From: Anaeramoeba flamelloides
Taxonomy: Eukaryota > Metamonada > Anaeramoebidae
Assembly: GCA_027625915.1 (NCBI GenBank)
Contig: JANTQA010000070.1
Location: 13,397,001 to 13,461,000 of the forward strand
Direction: 5' to 3'
Length of the DNA stretch: 64,000 nucleotides
The notes below the pieces were generated by a model that saw nothing but the letters and a program-made list of their open reading frames with translations, did not search any database and was not told the origin of the DNA. Position numbers and translations under genes: made by a program. Position 1 is the stretch's first letter; every line of letters begins with the position of its first letter. Below are positions 22,743 to 33,450 of the stretch, piece after piece.

Positions 22743-25700
22743 TTAATCATTTTCATAATTGTTTAAAGAAGGTAAAAATCCCATTTCTTTTTTATATTCT
22801 AATTCTTCTTTCCAGGTTACTCTGTCACTGCCCCAATAAACAGAAGAAGTTCTATTAATGAACTTTTCTTTTGTAGTTTTGAAAATTTCTCTCAAATCAC
22901 AAGTTCTAACTTCAAAAAAAATTTCATCAGGATCAACTGCCTCTTGCTTTTTTAATGATATTTCCATTTGCTCACCATGTGCCCAATCGGGTGTCTTCCA
23001 TTGCTGCTGTTGCTGCTGTTGTTGCTGTTGTTGCTGTTGTTGCTGTTGCTGTTGTTGTTGCTGCTGTTGCTGTTGTTGCTGTTGTTGCTGCTGCTGTTGT
23101 TTTTGATGATGTTGTTGCTGTTGTTGTTGTATTTCAAGGTTTTTTTTGGTATTTTCTTTCGAATAGTCATTTTCATTCTTATTACTTTTCGCATTTTGTT
23201 GTTTTTTTAAAGGCGTGGAATTTTTTTTTCTGTCTTTTTTTAAAATTGATGATTTTTTTTTAATTGCCGAATTATTTTCAATCTTATTTTTTTCGTTTAG
23301 TACATTATTTTTTTGTTTTAAGGTGGAATTTTTGGCTTTTAATAAATTTGAAGACTTTTTGATTTTTGGAGTTGTTCCATTTCGTTTCATTTTAGAAATC
23401 CGCGTTTGTGAATTACTTTGAAGGGATAGTTTTATTGAGTTTTCACTTTTTTTTCTTTTTGGTAGTGTAGATTTTATGGATTTTTTTTTTAGATTTTTTC
23501 TATTTAAAATTCTTTTATTATTTAATGATTTTTTAGTTGTGGTTAGTGACTGTATCGGTGGGTTTTTATTAAAACTTGTTTTCTTAGAATATATTGTTGA
23601 GTTTTGTTTTTTAATATTTTCTTTAATCTGTTTGGATTGGTTCGGATTTGTTATTTTATTATTAATTCTTTTTTTTTTTATTTTTTTTATAGTTTTTCTT
23701 TTTATCACTTTTCTTTTTGTATTTTTTGTATTTCTCATAATTTCCTTTGTTTCTGTATTATTATTATTATTATTATTTCTAACAGAGGATGGTGTTTTTT
23801 TGTTCAGTTTTAAAGACTGGGAAAAAGATCGTTTTTTTTTTTGTTGGTTAAGAGTTGTTCGTTTTTTATTTTTAATTTCATTAGTGTTGGATTTATTGGT
23901 AATATTTTTTTTGGTTTTTATTTTTTGAATATTATTTGTCTGTTTATTGGTATTTTTTTTAATTTGTGGATTTCTTTTATTTTTATGTTGAGAGGAAATT
24001 GAAGGTTTTTTTGCGTTTTGTTTAATATTTGTTAAGCCATTTAATCTATTTTTATTTTCAATTTTTGATTTTGGCTTGATGGGGTTGGTTTTATATTTTG
24101 TTTTCAATTTTGTTATTTTTTTTTGATCTTGGTTCGTTTGGATAATATTTATTTTTTTATTATTTGATGTATTGTCTTGGTTATTATCTTGAAACAATTT
24201 TGCTTTAATTTCTTTTGCTTTAATTTTTTTTTTAAGATCATATTCTTTATTCTTTTCTAATACCCTTGGAATAAAACTAGTAATATTTGCAACGAGATTT
24301 CCAAATTGTGCTGGGCATAAACTGGCCAAAGCCACTTTTCCTTTGCCAGTTGTATTTGATAGCGTTGGTAAAGCGATGGTTGTATTAGTTAAGGAATTTT
24401 TTATTGAATTGCCATTAGTTAAATTCATTGAAGACGTGGTATTATTTAATACTGATTTTGAATTCAGCTGTTGTTTTTGATTTTTTTTTTGCTTTTGTTG
24501 ACTAAGATTTTTTTCAGAGTTCTTATTTACTATTGGTTTTTTTTTTGTTTGAGGAATTTTCTTTTTATTTAAGGTGGCAATTTGTAATTTTTTTTGTTTA
24601 GAAATTTGTGATTTATTTCTTATTTTATTTGGTAGTTTCTGAGAGAATTTTCTTTTTAATTCTTTGTTACTGTGGTTTTTATTGATATTTGATTTCTTTT
24701 GAATCTTATTAACTTGAATCTTTTTTTGGTTATCTAAATTTGGTTTTTTTTTTTCTGTTTTATGTGGTTTATTTAATGGTAGTTTTTTTTGGTTCTTCTC
24801 TTTAATATTTATTGTTTTTTCCTTTGCCTTATTGATTTTTGTAATTAAAATACTTTTTTTTTTTTGTTTTTTTTCTTTTGTTTCCAAATTTCTTTTGAGA
24901 TCCAAATCTTTTTGTTCTTTTTTCAATTTGTGTATTTTTTTGATATCCCTTTGAGGAGTTGATTCATTTATTGTTTTTCTATTATCAATTTTTTTGTTTT
25001 GGGTGTTTAATTTTGTTATTTTGTTGTTATTATTATTTTGATTTTTTTCTTTTTTTTGAATGGCTTGATTACTTTTAATCACGGCTTCTTTATTATTTTT
25101 TGTTTTTGTTGATGTGTTTTTCATTGTTCCCAGTTTTGGATCTTTATTAAAAATAACGGATTTGTTTATTTTCATTAAACTTTGAGAATCTCCTTTTTTT
25201 ATTTGATTCGCTTTAAATGTTTTTGAAATTCCTTTGTTTTCATTATTATCAGATACTTTGCTCTTGATGATTTGATTTGGTGTTTTAAAAAGTACTTTTT
25301 TGTGAAAGTTTTTTTCTTCTTTTTCTTTTTCTTTTTCTTTTACTTCTTTTGTTTCTACTTCTTCTTCTTCTTTTCCATCTCCTTTTTCTTCTTCTTGTTT
25401 ATGTTCTTCTTCTTCTAATACTTCTTTTTCTTCTTCCTCTTCTTCTACTTCTTTTTCTTCTTCTACTTCTGCGTGTTGTCCTTCTTCTTCTTCTTCTTTT
25501 AACAATTTTAATTCTTGATCAGATTCAGATGTTATAATTTCAGATTTATTGTTATCATCTTCTACACCTATTTCTTCTTTTTCTTCATGTATTTTGTTTT
25601 GTTTATTAAATTGATCCTCTTCTTCTTTGCTTAATTCTTCTTTTGGTTTAAATTCCATTTTAGTTTTATTTTTTAATTCAAGACTCTTTTTTAATTGGGT

Positions 25701-28700
25701 GTTTAACTTTGTGTGTTCTAATTTTATTAAATCTTTTTTCTCTTGGTTTAATTTTTCATTTTCGTCTTTGTTTTTGTTTTTGTTTTCTTTTCCAATTAAA
25801 CCCTCATTTTTTTCTTGTTGTCGGTTCGTTTTGTAATTGGGTTTTGATAATGAGTCTGATTCTTTTTTCATTACATCAATTAATTTTGTGCTGTTATTAA
25901 AATCTAAATTTGGTTTTAAATTTTCCTTTGATCCAGAGGAAATCTTGTTTACCAATTTTAATTTGTCTTCTTTTTCTTTTTCATTATCTTCAGATTCATA
26001 TGGTTCTATTTTCTCTTCACTAATAATATCTTTCTTTATTTCTAATTTGGATTTTTTGTTTGGATTTGGCTCAATTTTTTCTTTTGTTGAATGATCTTGT
26101 ATTATTGATTTTTGGTTTGTTTTGATTTCTGATTTTTTGTTGCTATCTTTTTCAAAATTTGCAACAATTTCTAATTGTGTTTCTGTTTCAGTTTCTGTAC
26201 GGGTTTGTTCTGAATGTGATTCGTTGTTAGACGAAAGTTCTGTGGTTGATTCTTCATTTGGGGTATATTCACAATCATTAGATCCAGATTTTTCTTTCTC
26301 TGTTTCTTTTCCAGATTGTTCTTTACGATCTGATTCTGAATTTGCTTCTTTGTCTAATTTTAAAGATGTTTGTACTTCTGATTCTGATTTAGATTCTGAT
26401 TTAGATTCTGATTGGGTTTCTATATTTGATTCTTCATTAGAGGTGGACTCAATATTAGATTCGGATTCTTCCGTACCAGTTTCTGTTCCGGATTGGTCAT
26501 TACCAACTGTTTCCGATTTTTGTTCTTTTTCTGATTCTGATTCTGATTTAGATTCGGATTGTGTTTCTATATTTGATTCTTCATTAGAGGTGAATTCAAT
26601 ATTAGATTCGGTTTCGTCTATATCTGTTTCTGAATTTTCACTACAATCTTTTTTATCTTGTGAATCTGAATTTATTTGTTTTTCTAATTGTAGATCTTGT
26701 TCCGATTCTGATTCTGATTCGGATTGTGATTGTGTTTGTGTTTGTGTTTCGGATCCTTCTTTTAATTGTGATTTGACTTTTTTTTCGGTTTCTGTTTCAG
26801 TGCCGGATTGTGATTCGGATTCTTCAGGTTGGCTGTTTCCAGATTCTCGCGTGTCTTCTGTACTTTCGTTTGTTTCTGGTTCTGAATTATGTTCTAATTT
26901 TTTTGGTTCTGCCTTTGATTCAATTTTGGATTTATGGCTTTTATCAAATTGTTTGTTTTTTTCTGATTTTTTTTCTTTCTCTGATTCTGATTGGGTTTCT
27001 GAATTTGGTTCTTCATTAGAGGTGGACTCGTCGTTAGATTCGGATTTTTTTGTATCTGTTTCTGAATTTTCACTACAATCTTTATTATCTTGTGAATCTG
27101 AATTTATTTGTTTTTCTAATTGTAGATCTTGTTGCGATTCTGATTCTGATTCTGATTGTGTTTGTGATTGTGATTGTGTTTGTGTTTGTGTTTCGGATCC
27201 TTCTTTTAATTGTGATTTGAGTTTTTTTTCGGTTTCTGTTTCAGTGCCGGATTGTGATTCGGATTCTTCGAGGTGATTGTATCCAGATTCTCGCGTGTCT
27301 TCTGTGCTTTCGTTTGTTTCTGATTCTGAATTATGTTCTGGCTTTTCTGGTTCTGCCTTTGATTCAATTTTGGATTTATGGCTTTTATCAAATTGTTTGT
27401 TTTTTTCTGATTTTTTTTCTTTCTCTGATTCTGATTCGGGCTGGGTTTCTGTATTTGATTCTTCACTTGAGGCAGATTCAAATTTAAACTCAGATTCTTT
27501 TGTATCTGTTTCTGAATTTTCACTGTAATCTGTATTGTGATCTCGTTTTGAATTTTCTTCTTTAACTATTCCTTTAGTTAAACTTTCTTCTTTCACCATT
27601 GTTAGTTTTGTTTCTTGGTTGTGTGTTTTTAACTCTGAGTCTGAGTCATGCGCCTTATTAATTTTTAAATTTTGATTTTTGTTTGGTTTAATTTTATTGG
27701 TTGCAATTTTTTCTTGGGGATCTGATTCAGAATTTGAAGTCGATTTGACATTTGAATTGAGTGATTGTTCACGATTGTTTTTTATTTTTGATCTCAATGT
27801 GTCACTCGACTCAAGTTCTGTTAGGGATGTTAAATTAGAGAAATTATTATTATTATTGTTTCCTTTGTTCTTTTGAGGATCTTTTGAAGTTTTTTGATGT
27901 TTAATATTGGTTTTTTTCTTGGCATTATCCTTGTTGGGGGTGCGCTTATCATGACTATCGTTATTTTCTTTGGTTAAAGGGGGTGTTTGTATTGTTGAGC
28001 TAATATTTATTTCAATATTTTCTTTATTATTTTGGAGGTTTTGGATTGACAATAATTTAATTGGTTGTTTTAAATTTTTTTGTATTGGGAAATTTTTCTT
28101 CCTGAGTTGCTGTAATTTTAGTGTCCAGTTTTTATGATTTTCTTTGACGCTAGACAAATAGTTAGTTCTAGTTTTTGAAATTAAGTGTGTTCTGGGTTGG
28201 GGTTGAAGATCACTTTTGGTTGTGTTTTGATTTGAATTTGATATAGTTTCTTGTCCAATGACTTTTTCATTGTTGGAAGAATCTTGAAATAATTTTTGGA
28301 GCTTTGTTTTGAATAAGGATGTTGAGTCAGTTTGATTTTTGAAATCTATTCCCAGTTTGTGTTGAGAAGAAGTTATTGGAAGTTCAGGTGTTGATTCCAA
28401 AATGAGTGATTGTTCTCGGAGATATTGAATTGAATTGTTTCTTGTTGACAAATCCTTCTCCAATGAAAATTTCTTTTTGTTTATTACTTGTTCTTGTTCT
28501 TGTTCTTGTTCTTGTTCTTGTTCTTGTTTATTTTGTAATCTTTCAATTTTGTCAAAAGAATCGACCTTCTTGGTTGAGTTAGTTTTGTGTTTTGGTTGGC
28601 CAATGTTGTCATTTTCAAAATTATTTTTACAATTGGGTTTTGGATTAGATTCGGACTCATATCCAGACTCATACTCAGATTTAGACTCAGACTCATATTC

Positions 28701-29741
28701 GGATTCAGACTCAGACTCCGATTCGTATTCGGATTCAGATTCAGAGTTAGAATTAAACATGGATCCAGACTCGTACTCAGAACCAGACACACACTCAGGT
28801 TCAGAAGCAGAAGAAGAAGAAGAAGAAGAAGAAATGGACTCGTATTTTTGATCCAATTCTGGTAAGGAATCTGAAACATAATTACCTTCAAAATTGTGGT
28901 CTTGATCTCGGTTTGTGTCAGAATTTGAATTTGGGGTTGTTAAACGGGTTTTCTGGTTGTTTTGTTGCTTCTTTTGATTAAAATTCTTAACCTTCCTTCC
29001 AAAGAAAGATTTAAACTTGTTTGTTTCTTGATCTAAAGTTTGTCTTGTTTGTGGAAGACTTGCAACTCTTTTTTTATTTTTTTTGTTTGTTCTATCGGAG
29101 GATCTTTGATGTTTCTTTGTTTTTGGTGTTAAACTTTTGAAACGTGAAGTTTTTTGTTCTGTTTTTTTTTTTTCTTTTTCTTTTTTGGTTTCTGTTTTTT
29201 CTTTGTTAATTAAATATGTCTTTTCCTTTACTCCTTCTCGAATTGTTTTAACAGAATTACTGTTTTTTATTAATTTAATTTCTCCACTGAATTTTTCGTT
29301 CTGTGGTTCATTAAAATCTTTAACTCTAGTAAGTTCTGTAATACTGTGTATGTTATTTTGTTTGGTACAGTTGTCATTTTTTTTAATTTGTGGGGTTTGG
29401 TTTGGTTTCTGATGGTTTTTTTTCTTTGATTTGATTATTTTTTTTTTATTTTTTTTTAGACAGATTTTGAAAAAAAAGAGAGTTTCAAAAAAATTTAACG
29501 AATAGTTGACAAAAACAAAAAATTTTTAATGATTTAGAAAGAAAGTATTTTCGATGATCTTGGAATTAAGAAGAGAATAAACAAATTCAAAAACAGTTAC
29601 ATTTGTTTCAAAATTACGTTGGTTTTTGTAGGAATTCAACCAGTCAAAATGTGGTTTTAGGTTTGTCGAATAATTATTTTCAAGATGAAATTCGATTGTG
29701 TGATTTAGTCTTGTTAGTATTGATGAGATATTAGTTGACAT
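22743..29741 (-). CDS. Giant INCENP-like chromosomal passenger protein with C-terminal IN-box
   Basis: The last 80 residues match the Aurora-binding IN-box of INCENP: TPDWAHGEQ, DPDEIFFEV, LREIFKTTKEKF, then RTSSVYWGSDR with the Thr-Ser-Ser motif that Aurora B phosphorylates. INCENP scaffolds the chromosomal passenger complex at centromeres and the spindle midzone. The frame is open from 22743 to about 29520. Translation cannot begin at 28856 because the codon there is TTG and the frame continues upstream. I propose a first exon 29741-29601 (MSTNISSILTRLNHTIEFH; later LKPHFDWLNSY, INCENP N-terminus-like) spliced from gtaact at 29600 to an acceptor near 29424, giving about 2270 residues. The middle is Ser/Glu repeats, a tandem duplication, a Glu/Lys segment (about 25510-25310) suited to a single alpha-helix, basic Lys-rich sequence, and poly-Gln (about 23140-22999) directly before the IN-box. 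The IN-box assignment is firm; the 5' exon is tentative. Confidence 0.82.
26641..27520 (-). repeat. Tandem duplication of about 432-444 bases inside the INCENP-like gene
   Basis: Two adjacent in-frame units of about 144-148 codons share the peptides KNKQFDKSHKSKIESKAEP, TNESTEDTRESG, GTETETEKK and LQLEKQINSDSQD. Matching DNA words lie 432 to 444 bases apart, for example CTACAATC at 26641 and 27073. A partial, degraded third unit (SENSETDIDETESN onward) continues downstream. The units are almost identical, so the duplication is recent or homogenised. Confidence 0.85.
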
Positions 29742-30723
29742 AACATTCACTTGAAAAAAAAAAATATAAAGATTATATTTATGTGAACTTTTGAAGAAAA
29801 ATAAAAATCCATTTATTTCCTTTATTTCAAGAGTAATTGTCAGGGTGAGAATTGGTTGTGTGTTGTCTTTTTTTTTGTTTCTCACTTTCTTGATTGATTT
29901 CTCAAGTGATTATTTTTTTTTTCGTTTGTCTTTGGTTTAACAGTTACTTTCATGTCTTTATTATTTTTCCATTATAGAAACATTTAATTGTATCAGAGAG
30001 TTCAAAAAAGAATCTTACAGAAACCTAATAAAAAATATTTCTTTTTGATGATTGTTGGATGATTTTTTTCTTGTTTTTCAATTTCCTTTATCAAATAAAG
30101 TTTTCAAATACACCTTACTTCTTTGAAAACTCAATTTATATTTTCTCTTTTATAACCAGATTTTTAAATTGCACTCTAGTTCGAAAACTTGATTTATATT
30201 TTCAAAAAACTGGAAAGGATTTGAAAATTTTTTCCCATTTAGAATTCAAATACAAGTAGTGAAATTTGAATCAAATTTAACATTTTTCATTTGAAAATTG
30301 AAAGTTAACAACTTTTTCATTGAATATAGTTTTTCTCCATCTCCATTCTGTGAAGAGGAAAAGTTTTTCAAGAAGATTTATTAAATTGTACTGTATTTTT
30401 TGAGCTACTGTAGTCAAAATAAAGTGTGCAAAAAAATTACTAAGTGTTTCAACATAAAAAGCATGTTTTTTTTGTTGTTATAGAAGACCTATAGATTAAC
30501 CAATCAAAGAAACTGATAATAAACCTGAAACAAATATGGTATTGGTTTCTTAAAGTTCTATTATTTAGAAAGAAATTCTAACAATGAAGGATCAAATTGG
30601 AAAATTTATCTCAAAAAATAGAGTAAATTTTTGGATTATATTTTTCAAAAAAAACAAATAATTTCAAAAAAATTGAGAAAATTACAATTTTTCAACTAAT
30701 CGGATTAAGAATTTAAAATTTAT
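29742..30723. other. Upstream flank of the INCENP-like gene, no gene seen
   Basis: A frame open to 29885 continues upstream of the proposed start (MRNKKKDNTQ...), but it passes through a T-rich run resembling an intron acceptor or promoter. I do not include it. Nothing else is recognisable here. Confidence 0.35.
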
Positions 30724-30879
30724 TTCAAGAATCAATGATCTTAACTTCAAAACCGTTTTTAACTTGTTCAATATATTCGGCAGTGATTGGATTTTCCATT
30801 GAAATAAAAAAAAAAAACATGTATTATATTTGGAAACATCGATTAAAGTCTTTTTGGATGTATTATTTTGATCACTCAA
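30724..30879 (-). pseudogene. Short coding-like fragment, unidentified
   Basis: On the minus strand the peptide SDQNNTSKKTLIDVSKYNT is followed, after a T-rich run and a frame change, by MENPITAEYIEQVKNGFEVK and a stop. The composition is much more protein-like than the surroundings. It loosely suggests the last repeat of a leucine-rich-repeat protein. With no acceptor AG between the two parts, it is more likely a gene fragment than a live gene. Confidence 0.3.
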
Positions 30880-31640
30880 TATTCTTTAGTATTCAAAAAC
30901 AACTAACCATTTAATCTTATTTATAATTCACTTTAGCATTATTCTAAATATATAAAAACTTGATATTTTAAAAATTAAAAAAAAATAAAAACAAAAAATT
31001 TGAGAAAAGTGAATCAAAATTTTTAAAATGAGCCTTACTGATTGTTTATTACTGTACTTTCATTGAAAAAAATTTTACAAGAATATTTTTTGTTAATAAT
31101 TATCTGAATTTATATAAGACCTTACATAGTATCGTTATTCTTTTTGTTTATAAGTCTTTTCGAATATCCTTTTTTTTTTTTTTTTTGCATCATCTCTCTT
31201 GTAGTAAAATATCAAAAAAAAAAGAAAAGAAAAACAAAAAAGGATAAAGAAAAAAAAAATCAAAGAAAAAAGAAAAATAAAAAAAAAAAGAAAAAAAAGA
31301 ATAATTTAAAGAAAAACAAAATAAAAACAAAAATGTTAAAAAGCAAAACAAAAATTTGACAAAAATGAGAAAAAATGATACTGATCTAAAAATTTGACAA
31401 TATTTTTGTGAAAAAAGTATTATGGGATAAAACCATACCTAACAACTTCCACCAGATTAAAAAGTGGGTCAATTTTTGTAAAAAAATCGTTGGTTTTACA
31501 TGATACTTTTTTGAGATAATTTCTAAAATTTTAAATTAGAATGATAATTATCAAAAATAAGAGATTAAATATAAAATATCTTTAAAGAATATCATAATAA
31601 ACCCTGATATAAAAAGTGGTCTTCATAAACAATTTTTTTT
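30880..31640 (+). repeat. Dispersed repeat family R3, copy 1
   Basis: Colinear with 34550-35200, 42040-42660 and 46990-47180. Shared words include TTTAGTATTCAA, AAAATTAAAAAAAAATAAAA, GATTGTTTATTACTGTACTTT and TTTTTTGTTAATAATTA. The Lys-rich open frame at 31144-31359 is an A-run artefact within it. No coding signal is visible. This is probably a non-autonomous retroposed or DNA element of about 0.6-0.7 kb. Confidence 0.6.
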
Positions 31641-33450
31641 TTTAAAATAATTTTCTGAAAAAAAATTGCAATTTTTTAAAAAAAGGAATTTTTTCCAAAA
31701 ATTTTCTAACATAAACTATTACCAAGAATATTTGACAAATTTCTTTTAAATGATCTATCTGAAGCTTAATTCTTAAATTTTTATTTATCCAAACTACAAA
31801 AATACTACCCAGTATTAATTGGTTATTCATAATAATTCAATTTCTTTATTAATAAGACATGGCTTTAATTAAAGAAGTCAAAGTTTTCTTATCAAATTTT
31901 TTATTTTATTTACCCGCCGTGAAAATTAGAATTTAAATATTTATTTATTTTTTTTAATGAAAGGAACAATTAAAGAAATTTATACCAAATAAAAAAAAGT
32001 GAAGAAAAATAATTAAAATACCAATAAAAAAATATAATACCATTTGCATTACTAATGCAAAACCTAAAACGTCACCTAAATTCAAAAGAAGAGTAAAATC
32101 CCGATAGAAAGATTATTAACCCCAAATAAAAATTCCATAACCTGTGATTAATAATTTATATTCCACTGTCTTTAGGTTTTTTTTTTAATTTAAAAGAATC
32201 GAGTAAAATCTTTGGTTTTACTCAATTCTTTTGAATAAAAAAAAAAAAAAAAAAAACTAGAAACGATTTCTCAGAGTGGTTTATTATGTACCAGAATTTA
32301 TATATGTATATATTTGCCTATTTGATCTATTTTTTTGTTTTTAATTTTTTATTATTACTTTTTGTTTATTACCTTAAGAGTAAATTCCCCATTTTATTTA
32401 TTCTCTTTTCAAAATATTCAATAAATAGTCTCTTCTCTGTTGTTTTTCTTTAAAAAAGATAATAAACAATTTTATTTTATTTTTAAAAATGAAATTGTTC
32501 TTTTTTTTGAAATGAAAAAATAAATAAGTTTGTATCTAAGAATTATTTTTAATTAATAAACAAAATTTATTACTTTACCAAACACCCCCCTAGATTATCA
32601 GAATTACTTTTTTTTTTTTTTTTTTGGCCTTTGAAGAACAAGTAATTTGGTTCTCTGAAATAAAAAAAATTATTTAACTGGGTTGAAATTGATATACCGT
32701 TAATCCCCACTCTTATCAAATATTAATCAACTTCACAATAAAAATTGTTAATTCCTTATAAAATAACTTTAAATATCATATTTTAAATCAAAATTTCTTT
32801 TAAAAATACTTCTTAATTTTCTAAATTAGTATAGAAAATAAGAAGATCAGAAAATTGTCAAACTTTTCTTAATAATAAAAAACCATTTCTCAAAATCTTC
32901 CCACAATAACTACAATATGATCTTAAACTTTTAAGAGAGTTGATCTCTTTCTTATCGGTCGTTATCAGATTTTTTTACTTAAATTTTTACAAAGCAAAAG
33001 GTTTGAGTTTTAAAAAATAAATAGAAATAATATTTATTTTTTGGAAAATTTTAAATCAGTTTTTTTAATTTTTAATTTTGAAATTTATTCGTTTGTATAT
33101 TTTTAATAATATACAACAGTATAAAAAAAAATAGAAAATGAAACAAAAAAAAGAAAAAAAAAAAATGAAAATAAATCCTTTTGTATCATTATTTTTTTCA
33201 TAAGAAAAAATACCATTGAATTTCTAATCACACCTTTTTTTAAATAATTTGAATGGTTAAAATATTTTTTCTTTTTAGTGTCTTTGAGGGGCTTTTATTA
33301 ACATTAAAAAAAAAAAAAAATTTTTTTTATCAAAAAAAAGATCTGTTGATGAAGCATTTATTTAGAAATCTCAAGATTTCTGAGAATAACATTAATTATT
33401 CATAAAAATAATTTGATTTTTTTTCTTTTTGGATTGATTAATATCTAAAA
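31641..33450. other. Region downstream of the copine gene with repeat fragments and a coding-like patch
   Basis: Minus strand 32175-31980 reads LKTVEYKLLITGYGIFIWG; a 45-base gt-ag interval is followed by GDVLGFALVMQMVLYFF. This would be a hydrophobic membrane segment if the interval is an intron. A small palindrome lies at 32172-32260. Minus strand 32960-32780 matches 48895-49065 (family R4: GTGGAAAGATTTTG, TTTGATCTTCTTATTT). None of this makes a gene I can name. Confidence 0.3.
32172..32260. repeat. Short palindromic element (TAGG-T8 family)
   Basis: TAGG followed by a T run and AATTTAAAAGAATCGAGTAAAAT is answered by ATTTTACTCAATTCTTTTGAA, an A run and CTAG. The same hairpin core occurs at 48673-48735 and 60797-60838. 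It has TA-flanked ends like other members of the family. Confidence 0.6.

Noticed and set aside
22858-23263. Poly-Cys, poly-Leu and poly-Val open frames opposite the glutamine tract
   Set aside because: They are other-frame readings of the CAG/CAA repeat in the INCENP-like gene and contain no start context or domain.
26122-27528. Long Ser/Asp-rich plus-strand frame of 384 codons
   Set aside because: It is the complement of the Ser/Glu/Thr repeats of the INCENP-like protein. Its repeats follow that gene's codons, and the minus-strand frame is far longer and ends in a recognisable domain.
31144-31359. Lys-rich 71-codon frame
   Set aside because: Produced by A-runs inside repeat R3; the other copies do not preserve the frame.
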